From Myxococcales bacterium (GTDB lineage: Bacteria; Myxococcota_A; Polyangia; Polyangiales; Polyangiaceae): DNA of 34,204 nt. The position numbers and the translations under genes were made by a program. Under the pieces are notes generated by a model. That model did no database searches. It was not told where the DNA came from and saw only the letters and a list, made by a program, of their open reading frames with translations. The number at the start of each line of letters is the position of its first letter. Position 1 is the stretch's first letter. Shown here piece by piece: positions 7,677 through 15,104 of this stretch. The stretch spans positions 1 to 34,204 of the forward strand of contig JANXMC010000249.1 in the NCBI GenBank assembly GCA_025354825.1. The letters run 5' to 3'.

Positions 7677-8729
7677 ATGGAAACGTCGGTTCCGATCTCG
7701 ATTGTGGCAATGGGCGCGCGGACGCCGGTGGGGCTCCTCGCTGCGAGCACGGCCGCTGCGGTCCGTGCGGGCATAGGCCGGGTGCGCGAGCACGCCTTCT
7801 TCGTCGACGAGAAGAACGAACCGCTCCGTGGCGCGAGTGATCTACTGCTCGATCCGGCGTTGATCGGTTGGGAGCGGCTCGCCGGGCTCGCCCACGCCGC
7901 CCTCCAGCAGGTTGGCCCCCACCTCGCGCCATGCCCTGCAGATATCAAGATCGCCGTGCTCGTGGCCGGCCCCGAGCACCGCCCGGGGTGGACGCACGTC
8001 GACGAGCAACAGCTCGTTGTCAGCCTCGCTCAACGACGGCTTGGTGGTCGGGCTATCATGCCGACGCTCGCGGGTCGCGGCCATTCCGGAGCGCTTTATG
8101 CCCTCCAGCAGGCCGTCGAGATGATTCATGCCCGCGTCATCGACATTGCCGTGATTTGCGGCGTGGATGGCTATTTCGATCCGCAGACGGCGCAGTGGCT
8201 CTTGGACAACCGCCAGTGGCTCTCGCCTGGCTTCCGCGGTGGCTTCTTTCCCGGTGAAGCGGCGGGTGCGATTGCGATCACGAGCACACCGTTGGCCCGC
8301 GCCCTCCGCCTGCACGAGCGCGCGAGAGTCCTCGGTGTCGGGTCGGCAATGGAGCGCGAGCGCATTAAGACGAACAGCAACAATCTCGGTGTCGGTCTGG
8401 CCGATGCGATCCACGCGGCGATTGCCAAGGCCGGCGGAATCGATGCCCCCATCGACGCGGTGTGGTGCGACATCAACGGTGAGCGCTTCCGGTCCGAGGA
8501 GTGGGGATTCGCGCTCCTGCGATCTCAGGGCGCGTTCGTGAATCCGACCGACTACGAAGCACCCTGCGAGCTGTGGGGCGACGTCGGGGCTGCCTCTGGT
8601 ACACTCCTCACGATCCTCGCTGTGCAGGCTTGGAATCGCCACTATGCGCGTGGGCCACGCGCGCTCGTGTTCGCAGGGTCCGAGGCGGGCCAGCGAACCG
8701 CGCTTCTACTCGCGCAGACGCCGAGCTGA
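7677..8729 (+). CDS. thiolase/ketosynthase-fold protein lacking the catalytic Cys, T6SS cargo-associated
   Basis: The product is 350 residues with the thiolase fold of ketoacyl synthases. The N-terminal strand is SIVAMGARTPVG. A middle helix region (SGALYALQQAVEMI) is followed by a strand VIDIAVICGVDGY, equivalent to the post-nucleophile region of KAS enzymes. There is a CDINGERFRSEEW motif and a C-terminal GDVGAASG loop. The segment that should hold the nucleophile Cys (A-C-x-S/G-G) reads AGRGHSG at residues 132-138, so Gly135 or a neighbour replaces Cys. Such non-catalytic thiolase-like proteins recur beside DUF4150/PAAR-like type VI effectors, as in the Pseudomonas aeruginosa Tse7 locus, where an accessory or chaperone role is suspected. 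The gene stops 10 bases before the effector start, so co-expression is likely. The family is fairly sure and the role is inferred. Confidence 0.75.
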   Translation: METSVPISIVAMGARTPVGLLAASTAAAVRAGIGRVREHAFFVDEKNEPLRGASDLLLDPALIGWERLAGLAHAALQQVGPHLAPCPADIKIAVLVAGPEHRPGWTHVDEQQLVVSLAQRRLGGRAIMPTLAGRGHSGALYALQQAVEMIHARVIDIAVICGVDGYFDPQTAQWLLDNRQWLSPGFRGGFFPGEAAGAIAITSTPLARALRLHERARVLGVGSAMERERIKTNSNNLGVGLADAIHAAIAKAGGIDAPIDAVWCDINGERFRSEEWGFALLRSQGAFVNPTDYEAPCELWGDVGAASGTLLTILAVQAWNRHYARGPRALVFAGSEAGQRTALLLAQTPS

Positions 8730-8739
8730 GGAGAGAACG

Positions 8740-9669
8740 ATGGGCACCATATCAATCAACTCCCCCAAGACGCCGGTCACCGAGGGGAGCATGGGGCTCG
8801 CCGCCGCCACGCTCCCGAACGTGTGCAAGATGCCGGGGCCTCCCGCGCCGTTCGTGCCCGCGCCGCTTCCCAACATCGGTAAAAGCGGAGACTCGCCGAA
8901 GGACTATTCGAAGACGGTGACGTTCGATGGGAACGCCGTCGCGATCCGGGGAGCGTCCTTCGGTTCGATGGGAGATATGGCGAGCAAGGCCACCGGCGGG
9001 GGCATGGTGTCGATGAACACCCACGGCCCGACGAAGTTCGTCGGCCCAGGTTCGATGGACACGAAGGTCGAAGGGAAGAACGTGCAGTTGCTGAGCGATC
9101 CGATGCTCAACAACTGTGGTCCGAGCGGCAGCCCGGCGAACTCAGCAACGATGGCGGGATTGATGCAGCAGCCGTTGATGACGGCGATGCGGATCAACCC
9201 TGAGAACCTTCCGCGATGCGCGGAAGGCGAGCACACCGAGGAGCTCGTTAAACCCGATACCGAGGACCAGGGCGTGGAGGAGCGAATCGCCAACAAGGCG
9301 AAGGCGGCGAAGGAGCCGGGCGATTTCTATGAGGTCACGGCCATCCGGCACAACCTTGCGGCCGCGGAGGCCGGCAAGCTCGCCGGTATTTCGAACGCCA
9401 ACCAGATCTCGCACGGGCCATGGGACTCGGAGAAGGTGTGGGCCGTGTGTCGCGTATGCGGGTATCGCCGTGAGATTGACCATGTGCTCGATGACGGCAC
9501 CGCGGTCGAGGCCAAGTCCTCTGGCGAAGCGGTGACGGCGAGCAGGCAGAAGCTGAACAACGGGGCACTCCCCGGCGGCAGCATCTACAAGAGCCCGTCG
9601 GATAGCTGGCAGCGTGGCAAGAGCCTCTGGCAGGACTACGGCATCAAGCACATCACAGTGCCCCTCTAG
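8740..9669 (+). CDS. DUF4150 PAAR-like T6SS effector with putative nuclease C-terminus
   Basis: The product is 309 residues. The start at 8740 has an excellent AGGAGA site that overlaps the upstream stop. Residues about 15-145 are a PAAR-like DUF4150 domain: NVCKMPGPPAPFVPAPLPNIG, then VTFDGNAVAIRGASFGSM, FVGPGSMDTKVEGKNV and DPMLNNCGPSG. PAAR-like domains cap the VgrG spike and carry toxins out through a type VI machine. After a charged linker (about 155-200) comes a 110-residue domain I do not recognise. It has C237-x-x-C240 directly before an R-E-I-D247...E257-A-K259 pattern that resembles the PD-(D/E)xK nuclease core. The tail has a Trp-rich helix region and a last strand (IKHITVPL). I infer a DNA- or RNA-cleaving antibacterial toxin. 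A deaminase or other fold cannot be excluded. Confidence 0.82.
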   Translation: MGTISINSPKTPVTEGSMGLAAATLPNVCKMPGPPAPFVPAPLPNIGKSGDSPKDYSKTVTFDGNAVAIRGASFGSMGDMASKATGGGMVSMNTHGPTKFVGPGSMDTKVEGKNVQLLSDPMLNNCGPSGSPANSATMAGLMQQPLMTAMRINPENLPRCAEGEHTEELVKPDTEDQGVEERIANKAKAAKEPGDFYEVTAIRHNLAAAEAGKLAGISNANQISHGPWDSEKVWAVCRVCGYRREIDHVLDDGTAVEAKSSGEAVTASRQKLNNGALPGGSIYKSPSDSWQRGKSLWQDYGIKHITVPL

Positions 9670-9677
9670 GAGTCAGT

Positions 9678-10328
9678 ATGGGAACCCAGACTCACGTAAA
9701 ATTTTCACGCGTCTCGATGCCAATTGCCGACGCACTCGTCGCCCTTCGCGACCGCGCGTTCGAGCCGCTGGAGATAGAGCTGCGCAGGTTTTCCCGCATC
9801 CAGCCCACCGGCGAAGTTAACTTTCCCGGTTACGACGCGGTCGGCAAGCTGATGAAACTGACCACCGTGAAGGAGGTGCTCGACGAGGCCGGGCGTGGCG
9901 AGAGCTTCGGCCTTGTGTACCTCGTCGGTGTGCCGGCACAGGTCTACCTAAACTTCTTCGAATTCGACGAACACGGCTACTCGTTTCAGATGACATTTGA
10001 CTCGAGCATTTTGTTCTTTCGCAACGACGCGAACGAGTCGGGCGCACTACTTGAGCGCATTTTGACGAGAATTTGCGTCGCCCTCGATTCCGATGTCTGC
10101 GGCTACAACACGACTACCCGCTTCTGGGGTGAGTACAATGCGCTTACCGTCGACGAGATCGTCGATGGGGTCCGCTCGCGCGAGCTCCTCAATGTGCGGT
10201 TGCCGTACTTTTACGCCATAAAGACTAGCCACATCTCCACGAAAGAGCTGATGTCGGCAGTGTCGGGGACGCCCGCGAAGTACAAGATGTTCGGTAAGCA
10301 TCACATCCTGTCGGCGTGGCTCCCTTAG
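9678..10328 (+). CDS. putative immunity protein of the PAAR-like effector
   Basis: The product is 216 residues and cytoplasmic, with no signal peptide or membrane segment. Its AGGAG site overlaps the toxin stop codon and the ATG is 8 bases after that stop, so it is tightly coupled. I do not recognise the family. The sequence looks alpha/beta: a GESFGLVYLVGVP strand, an NFFEFDEHGYSFQMTFDSSILFF strand pair and a C-terminal helix after YFYAIKTSHIS. Position immediately after a toxin is the normal place for the cognate immunity gene; that is the only evidence for the role. The base composition differs locally from neighbours: 9961-10020 has only 25 G/C among 60 bases, which fits recent acquisition. 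Confidence 0.65.
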   Translation: MGTQTHVKFSRVSMPIADALVALRDRAFEPLEIELRRFSRIQPTGEVNFPGYDAVGKLMKLTTVKEVLDEAGRGESFGLVYLVGVPAQVYLNFFEFDEHGYSFQMTFDSSILFFRNDANESGALLERILTRICVALDSDVCGYNTTTRFWGEYNALTVDEIVDGVRSRELLNVRLPYFYAIKTSHISTKELMSAVSGTPAKYKMFGKHHILSAWLP

Positions 10329-10546
10329 CGCGACCCCATCAAGACACGAAGCCACAGCGAAGCCATCCGTGTTTCAAGCGAGCACGAGGGCCTCGGCGGG
10401 GGCGTCGAGGGCGAATCGCGGTCGCTCAGCTCATCGAGCAATCCGCTTGCAGTCGGAGTGGAGGCGGAGCGCAAATACCAGAAGAGTCGATTGCTCAGAA
10501 GTGCCGCATTGCGACCCCATCCCCCTCCCGCGTACCCTCGCTGCCC
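10329..10546. other. intergenic junction with weak tRNA-like segment
   Basis: No gene is seen. At 10424-10439 the sequence GCTCAGCTCATCGAGC has the size and pairing of a tRNA D-arm, and the following bases can form an imperfect anticodon-like stem. A T-arm and matching acceptor ends are not convincing. A separate 8-bp inverted repeat (GAGCAATC at 10436-10443, GATTGCTC at 10489-10496) lies in the same stretch. This may be a decayed tRNA at the right edge of the cassette, or chance. Confidence 0.25.
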
Positions 10547-11329
10547 ATGAGCGAGCCCGTTCTAACCCTCGAGACCCGCGGTCACGTTCTTCTCGTGGGG
10601 CTCAATCGGCCCGCCAAGCGGAACGCTTTCAACATCGAGCTCCTCAACCGCCTCGCCGCTGCGTACGGGCGCCTCGAGGACGACGCGTCTCTCCGATGCC
10701 TCGTTCTCTTCGCCCACGGTCCGCACTTCACGGCGGGGCTCGATCTCGCGGAAGTCGGCCCCCACGTTGCGGCGGGCGGCGGTCTCGTCGGTGAGGGCGC
10801 GGTCGATCCGTTCGACCTCTTCGGCCGGCGCCGCACGAAGCCGGTCGTCCTCGCTCTGCAGGGGTACTGCTACACCGTCGCCGTCGAGCTCGCCCTCGCG
10901 GCCGACGTGGTGGTAGCCGCGAGCGACGCGAAGCTCACGCAGTTCGAGGTGCGCCGCGGCATCATGCCCTTCGGCGGCGCGACGCTCCGTTTCGCGAAGG
11001 TCGCGGGCTTCCAAAATGCGATGCGCTACGTGCTCACGGGCGACGTGTTCGATGCGGCCGAAGCGCTCCGCATGGGCGTCGTCCAGCAGGTGGTCGAGCC
11101 CGGGAAACAGCTCGAGACGGCCGTCGCCATCGCGACCACGATCTCGCGGCAGGCGCCTCTCGCCGTGCAGGCTTCGCGCACGAACGCGCGCCTCGCGCTC
11201 GAGAAGGGGCACGACGTAGCGCTCGCCGAGCTGATGGAAAACGCGCGCGCGCTCATGCGCTCGGAGGACGCCGAAGAGGGCGTTCGCTCCTTCGTCGAGC
11301 GGCGCGACGCAAACTTCAAAGGGCGCTGA
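10547..11329 (+). CDS. crotonase/enoyl-CoA hydratase-isomerase family protein
   Basis: The product is 260 residues, the normal size for the family, starting at ATG 10547 (MSEPVLTLETRGHV). Crotonase landmarks are the LNRPAKRNAFN opening, the first oxyanion-hole segment HFTAGLDLAEV, a second segment around GYCYTVAVELALAADV, and the FEVRRGIMPFGGATLRF region. In the second segment the usual G-G is Y-T-V, so the oxyanion loop is atypical. A C-terminal helix with SEDAEEGVRSFVERR ends as usual. It would act on an acyl-CoA, by hydration, isomerisation or hydrolysis; the substrate is unknown. It begins a four-gene same-strand run with 28-, 11- and 10-base gaps. It was probably part of an aromatic or fatty acyl-CoA pathway with the truncated ligase. 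Confidence 0.88.
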   Translation: MSEPVLTLETRGHVLLVGLNRPAKRNAFNIELLNRLAAAYGRLEDDASLRCLVLFAHGPHFTAGLDLAEVGPHVAAGGGLVGEGAVDPFDLFGRRRTKPVVLALQGYCYTVAVELALAADVVVAASDAKLTQFEVRRGIMPFGGATLRFAKVAGFQNAMRYVLTGDVFDAAEALRMGVVQQVVEPGKQLETAVAIATTISRQAPLAVQASRTNARLALEKGHDVALAELMENARALMRSEDAEEGVRSFVERRDANFKGR

Positions 11330-11357
11330 GCGCGCCTACGCGAACGAGGAGAGAGCC

Positions 11358-12248
11358 ATGGACGATCTCAAAGGTAAAGTCGCCGTCATCACGGGCGCGG
11401 GCAACGGTATTGGGCGCGCGATCGCTCTCGCAGCGGCCGAAAAGGGGATGCGCGTTGTCCTCGCCGACATCGACCCCGCGCGCGTCGAGAAGGTCGCCGA
11501 GGAGCTCACGGCCCTCGGCGCCGACGTGCAGGCGGTCGTCGTCGACGTGGCCGACGTCGTCTCCGTGGGTGCTCTCGCCGAGGCGGCCTATGCCCAATAC
11601 GGCAAGGTGCATCTCCTGGTGAACAACGCCGGTATTGCCTATTTGAACAGCGCCTGGGAAACGCCGCTCGAGGTCTGGCGCCGGATGATGGCGGTCAATC
11701 TCGATGGCGTGGTCTACGGCGTGCGCTCCTTCGTTCCGCGCATGCTCGAAGGGGGCGAGCCTGGGCACATCGTCAACGTCGCCTCGGCCGCCGGCCTCGT
11801 CACGTCGCCCGGCCTCGCGGCGTACTGCGCGAGCAAGTTTGCTGTCGTCGGCCTTTCGGAAGCGCTCTTCCACGACCTCCGCGTTCGCGAGTCGAAGGTC
11901 TCCGTCTCGGTGGTCTGCCCGTCGTGGGTGCAGACTGCAATTACCTCCGTAGGCGGCGGTGACGGCGCGAAAGCGCACGGCGACGTCGACGTCGTCGACG
12001 ACATCGCCAAAGGGGCGCGGGCGGCGATCACCGAGGCCGTCCGCACCGGCATCCCCGCGAGCGACGTGGCGACGCAGGTCTTCGACGCCATCGCGGCCGA
12101 CCGCTTTTACGTATTGACCCACCCAATGACACTCGCCGGCGTCCGCATTCGTACCGACGACATTCTCGGTACCCGGCCTCCGACGCTCTTCCCCATTTTG
12201 CCGCCGCCGCGTGCACCCAAGCCTCCCAAGCCCGCGCAGCCGGCCTGA
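11358..12248 (+). CDS. short-chain dehydrogenase/reductase (SDR)
   Basis: A classical SDR of 296 residues with a GAGGAG-type ribosome site before the ATG. The NAD(P) loop is T12-G-A-G-N-G-I-G19 and the Asp in VVLADIDP suggests NAD preference. The NNAG motif is at 89-92. The catalytic set is Asn114, Ser143, Tyr156 and Lys160 (YCASK). The first 250 residues are the Rossmann domain. The extension after about 250 ends in a Pro/Ala-rich tail (PPPRAPKPPKPAQPA), longer than a normal SDR end. It would oxidise an alcohol or 3-hydroxyacyl group, or run the reverse reaction. The 28-base gap to the crotonase gene supports a shared acyl-CoA pathway, though the substrate is unproven. Confidence 0.93.
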   Translation: MDDLKGKVAVITGAGNGIGRAIALAAAEKGMRVVLADIDPARVEKVAEELTALGADVQAVVVDVADVVSVGALAEAAYAQYGKVHLLVNNAGIAYLNSAWETPLEVWRRMMAVNLDGVVYGVRSFVPRMLEGGEPGHIVNVASAAGLVTSPGLAAYCASKFAVVGLSEALFHDLRVRESKVSVSVVCPSWVQTAITSVGGGDGAKAHGDVDVVDDIAKGARAAITEAVRTGIPASDVATQVFDAIAADRFYVLTHPMTLAGVRIRTDDILGTRPPTLFPILPPPRAPKPPKPAQPA

Positions 12249-12259
12249 AGCTCGCGCGC

Positions 12260-13057
12260 ATGGGGCCTGGCAGTACCGGTCTCACGACCGACGCGATTCT
12301 CTTCGTCGCCGCCGCCCTCGCCGGTGCCCTCAATTCGGTGGCCGGCGGGGGGAGCTTCATCTCGTTTCCCGCACTCCTCTTTTCGGGAATCGCGCCTGTC
12401 AGCGCCAATGCCACCAACACCGTTGCGCTCTGGCCCGCCGGCGTGGCGAGCGCCTACGCGTACCGCAACGAGGCGCGTCAGGCCCCCGACGTTCTCGTCG
12501 CGTTTTCGATTGCCAGCGTCCTCGGCGGCGTCGCCGGCGCGGCGCTCCTGCTGCACACGCGGGACGTCACGTTTGTGCGCCTTTTGCCTTATTTGCTGCT
12601 CCTCGCGACGTTGGTCTTCACCTTCGGCACGAAGGTCGCCGCGCGCCTTCGAAGCCGCGCGGGCAGGGGCACGAATCCCAACGCGGCTCTCGCCGGTGCG
12701 ACGCTCGTTCAGTTCGTCATCTCGATTTACGGCGGCTACTTCGGCGGCGGCGTCGGCATCATGATGCTGGCGACGTTGTCGATTCTGGGAATGACGAATA
12801 TCCACGCCATGAACGGCGTGAAGGCGCTCCTCAATTCGCTCATCAACGGCGTCGCCGTCATCGCCTTCGTCATCGCCGGAGCGGTCGACTGGCGGGCGGG
12901 GATACTGATGGTCGTCGGCGGCACCTTCGGCGGCTTCGCCGGCGCCAACCTCGCGCGCCGCATCGACCCCGCCCGGGTGAAAGGCTTCGTGCTGCTCTTC
13001 GCCTGGTCGCTCACGTCGTACTTCTTTTTCCGCGCCTACAGGGCCGGAACGCTCTAA
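12260..13057 (+). CDS. TauE/SafE family membrane permease
   Basis: An inner-membrane protein of 265 residues with about eight helices and the TauE/SafE internal duplication. Characteristic segments are the LAGALNSVAGGGSFISFPALLF opening, ATNTVALWPAG in the first half, and the equivalent YGGYFGGGVGIMM and MNGVKALLNSLINGVAV in the second half. Members export sulfite, sulfoacetate or other small organic anions, or take up sulfur-containing anions; the sequence does not decide which. It starts 11 bases after the SDR gene, so it is probably in the same transcript and could move an anion linked to that pathway. Confidence 0.93.
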   Translation: MGPGSTGLTTDAILFVAAALAGALNSVAGGGSFISFPALLFSGIAPVSANATNTVALWPAGVASAYAYRNEARQAPDVLVAFSIASVLGGVAGAALLLHTRDVTFVRLLPYLLLLATLVFTFGTKVAARLRSRAGRGTNPNAALAGATLVQFVISIYGGYFGGGVGIMMLATLSILGMTNIHAMNGVKALLNSLINGVAVIAFVIAGAVDWRAGILMVVGGTFGGFAGANLARRIDPARVKGFVLLFAWSLTSYFFFRAYRAGTL

Positions 13058-13067
13058 GGCCACGTCC

Positions 13068-13964
13068 ATGCCCTCGCCCCGCGTCGCGATTCTCACGTCC
13101 GAGCAGTTCCCCGCGCTCTACGCCGAAGAGCAGGCGCTCCCGTCGCTCCTCGCGGCGCGCGGCGTCGATGCCGAAGTGGTCGTCTGGAGCGACCCCCAGG
13201 CCGACCTCGCGAAGTTCGATATCGCGGTCTTCCGTTCGATATGGGACTACTTCGAGCGTATGGGGGAGTTTCTCCCGTGGCTCGAGCGCGTCGCCGCGGG
13301 CGCGACGCCGTTCGCCAACGCGACGTCGCTCGTTCGGTGGAATCTCGACAAAGCGTACCTCCTCGAGCTCGCGGCCCGTGGCGTCGACGTCGTCGCGACG
13401 CGCCATTTCAAAGACGGCGACGCCCTTCGCCTGGGCGACGTCATGGACAACGCCGGCTGGTCGCGCGTGGTGATGAAACCGGCGATCTCGGGCGGCGCGT
13501 ACCGCACGCACCTCGTCGATCGCGCCGACGCCGCGCGCTTCGACGACGAGCTCAACGCCCTTCGCACGGCCGGTGGCGTCCTCGTGCAGCCGTACCTCGA
13601 CGAGGTCGCGCGCGGCGGCGAGCACTCGCTCATCTACTTAGACGGCGTCTTCAGCCACGCCGTCGTGAAGCTCCCCAAGGCGAACGACTTCCGCGTCCAG
13701 CTCACCCACGGCGGCACGTTCGTGCGATCGACGCCGACGCCTGAGATGCTCACGTCGGCCGAGGCGGTCCTCGCGGCGCTCCCCGAGGCGCCGCTCTACG
13801 CGCGCGTGGACGGGCTGGTCCTCGCGGACGGAAAATTGCACCTCATGGAGGTCGAGCTGATCGAGCCCTATCTTTACTTCGAGGCGGCACCCGAGGCCGT
13901 GCACGCCTACGTCGCGGCGATTGCCCGTGCCGCGCAGAGCGCGAAGTCGTCGTCATCCGACTAA
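13068..13964 (+). CDS. ATP-grasp domain protein
   Basis: The product is 298 residues. The N-terminal Rossmann-like part (RVAILTSEQFPALYAEEQ, then DIAVFRSIWDYFER) precedes an ATP-grasp fold. The ATP-binding lysine lies in VVMKPAISGGAYRTH at about residue 140, the hinge is VLVQPYLDEV, and the metal-binding end ARVDGLVLADGKLHLMEVELIEPYLYF carries the acidic ligands. The layout resembles glutathione-synthetase-like ligases and the DcsG-type cyclo-ligases, which join a carboxylate to an amine or cyclise a precursor with ATP. The product cannot be predicted. The 10-base gap after the permease gene suggests co-transcription, and such pairs can make and export a small peptide-like compound. That last link is speculative. 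Confidence 0.87.
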   Translation: MPSPRVAILTSEQFPALYAEEQALPSLLAARGVDAEVVVWSDPQADLAKFDIAVFRSIWDYFERMGEFLPWLERVAAGATPFANATSLVRWNLDKAYLLELAARGVDVVATRHFKDGDALRLGDVMDNAGWSRVVMKPAISGGAYRTHLVDRADAARFDDELNALRTAGGVLVQPYLDEVARGGEHSLIYLDGVFSHAVVKLPKANDFRVQLTHGGTFVRSTPTPEMLTSAEAVLAALPEAPLYARVDGLVLADGKLHLMEVELIEPYLYFEAAPEAVHAYVAAIARAAQSAKSSSSD

Positions 13965-14137
13965 ACGTGGAGCGGCGGACGAAAGCTGCACTGAGGCGTA
14001 GAGGGATCGCAGTGTGGTGAGGAAAAGATCCACCGCGGCGTCTCGGCGGTGCGCAAAACAGCCGATTGTTCCGATGAATCGCGCGAATGTAAGTCTTCGT
14101 GAAGCAAGGCACGCCTGTTGCGCTGCGGCCTTCTGTG

Positions 14138-15094
14138 ATGACCGTCCGAGAACCCTCCGTCCTCCCGTTCGTGCGCAATCCGCGAACGACGCTCAATGTC
14201 GCCGCCGGTCTCGGCTTCGACGTCGAGCAGCTCGCGCGGACCTGCCCGACCCTCCGCCCCACGGCCACGAAGAGCCTCGAGATCTTCGCGCGTCTTCACG
14301 ACAGCGCGCGGATCACGCTCCACGAAGGGGGCCGCGAAGCGCGCCTCGTTCTCGCGCCGTTGGTGCCTAATGCGTATTCGAGCACGTTCGCCGAAACCGC
14401 AATAACGATGATTGCGCAGCTCGCGCGGCATCTCACGGGGCGCGAGCTTCGTGCGACGTCGGTGCGGTTCGATCATCCGCGGCACGGCTTCGCCGCCGAG
14501 CTCGATGCGTTTTTCGGCTGCAGCGTCGTCTTCGACGCCGGCCGCGACGAGATCGCGTTCCCCGCGATTTATCTCGATTTAGAGCTCCCGCACCCCGAAG
14601 GCGCGGTCGCATCCGACGACGACGCACCGGTGTCGGGCGTGGAGCGCTCCGCCTCGGGCCTGCCGTCGGAGCCTCCCGTTTCGCAGCCGCCGATCTCCGC
14701 CGTATCGCCCGTCTCGCAAGAGGGGATTTTTCTCCCGCTCCTTCGTGGGCATATGGAGAACGAGCTGAAGCGCGGCGACGCATCGCTTGCGCGTGTCTCG
14801 TCGCTCATGGGGCTTCAGCCGCGCACGCTGCAACGACGCCTTCACGACGTGCAAACAACCTATCAGGATCTCCTCGAAGAGATCCGCCGTGGCCTTGCGC
14901 TGCAGTACGTCGGCGCAGGCTCGAGCCCGCTCGCGACCGTTGCGCGCGAGCTCGGATTTCGCGAGGCGAGCGCGTTCTCGCGTGCCTTCCGAAGGTGGAC
15001 GGGCGCGACGCCTCGCGACTACCGCACGATGGCACGCCGTCGCCACGTCGAGACGACCTCCTACGCCGTAGAACGGACACCGCGCCAGTGGTAG
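14138..15094 (+). CDS. AraC-family transcriptional regulator
   Basis: The product is 318 residues from ATG 14138; GTG 14099 is an alternative that adds 13. Residues 1-170 look like the arabinose-binding-type N-terminal domain used by OruR/ArgR-like AraC members (DVEQLARTCPTL, then LAPLVPNAYSSTF and RFDHPRHGFAAELDAFFGCSVVFDAG). A Ser/Pro/Glu-rich linker spans about 175-210. The C-terminal double helix-turn-helix is clear: ARVSSLMGLQPRTLQRRL, then LATVARELGFREASAFSRAFRRWTGATPRDYR, the hallmark second helix and 'F-x-R-x-F-x-x-x-x-G' motif. It is a DNA-binding activator or repressor responding to an unknown ligand. Neighbours do not identify its target; the nucleotidase-like gene begins 10 bases later. 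Confidence 0.92.
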   Translation: MTVREPSVLPFVRNPRTTLNVAAGLGFDVEQLARTCPTLRPTATKSLEIFARLHDSARITLHEGGREARLVLAPLVPNAYSSTFAETAITMIAQLARHLTGRELRATSVRFDHPRHGFAAELDAFFGCSVVFDAGRDEIAFPAIYLDLELPHPEGAVASDDDAPVSGVERSASGLPSEPPVSQPPISAVSPVSQEGIFLPLLRGHMENELKRGDASLARVSSLMGLQPRTLQRRLHDVQTTYQDLLEEIRRGLALQYVGAGSSPLATVARELGFREASAFSRAFRRWTGATPRDYRTMARRRHVETTSYAVERTPRQW

Positions 15095-15104
15095 GGGTGT
15101 GGCC

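Noticed and set aside
7527-7793. Minus-strand open frame at the left cassette junction
   Set aside because: Overlaps the start of the thiolase-like gene and resembles no transposase or other known protein; no ribosome site seen.
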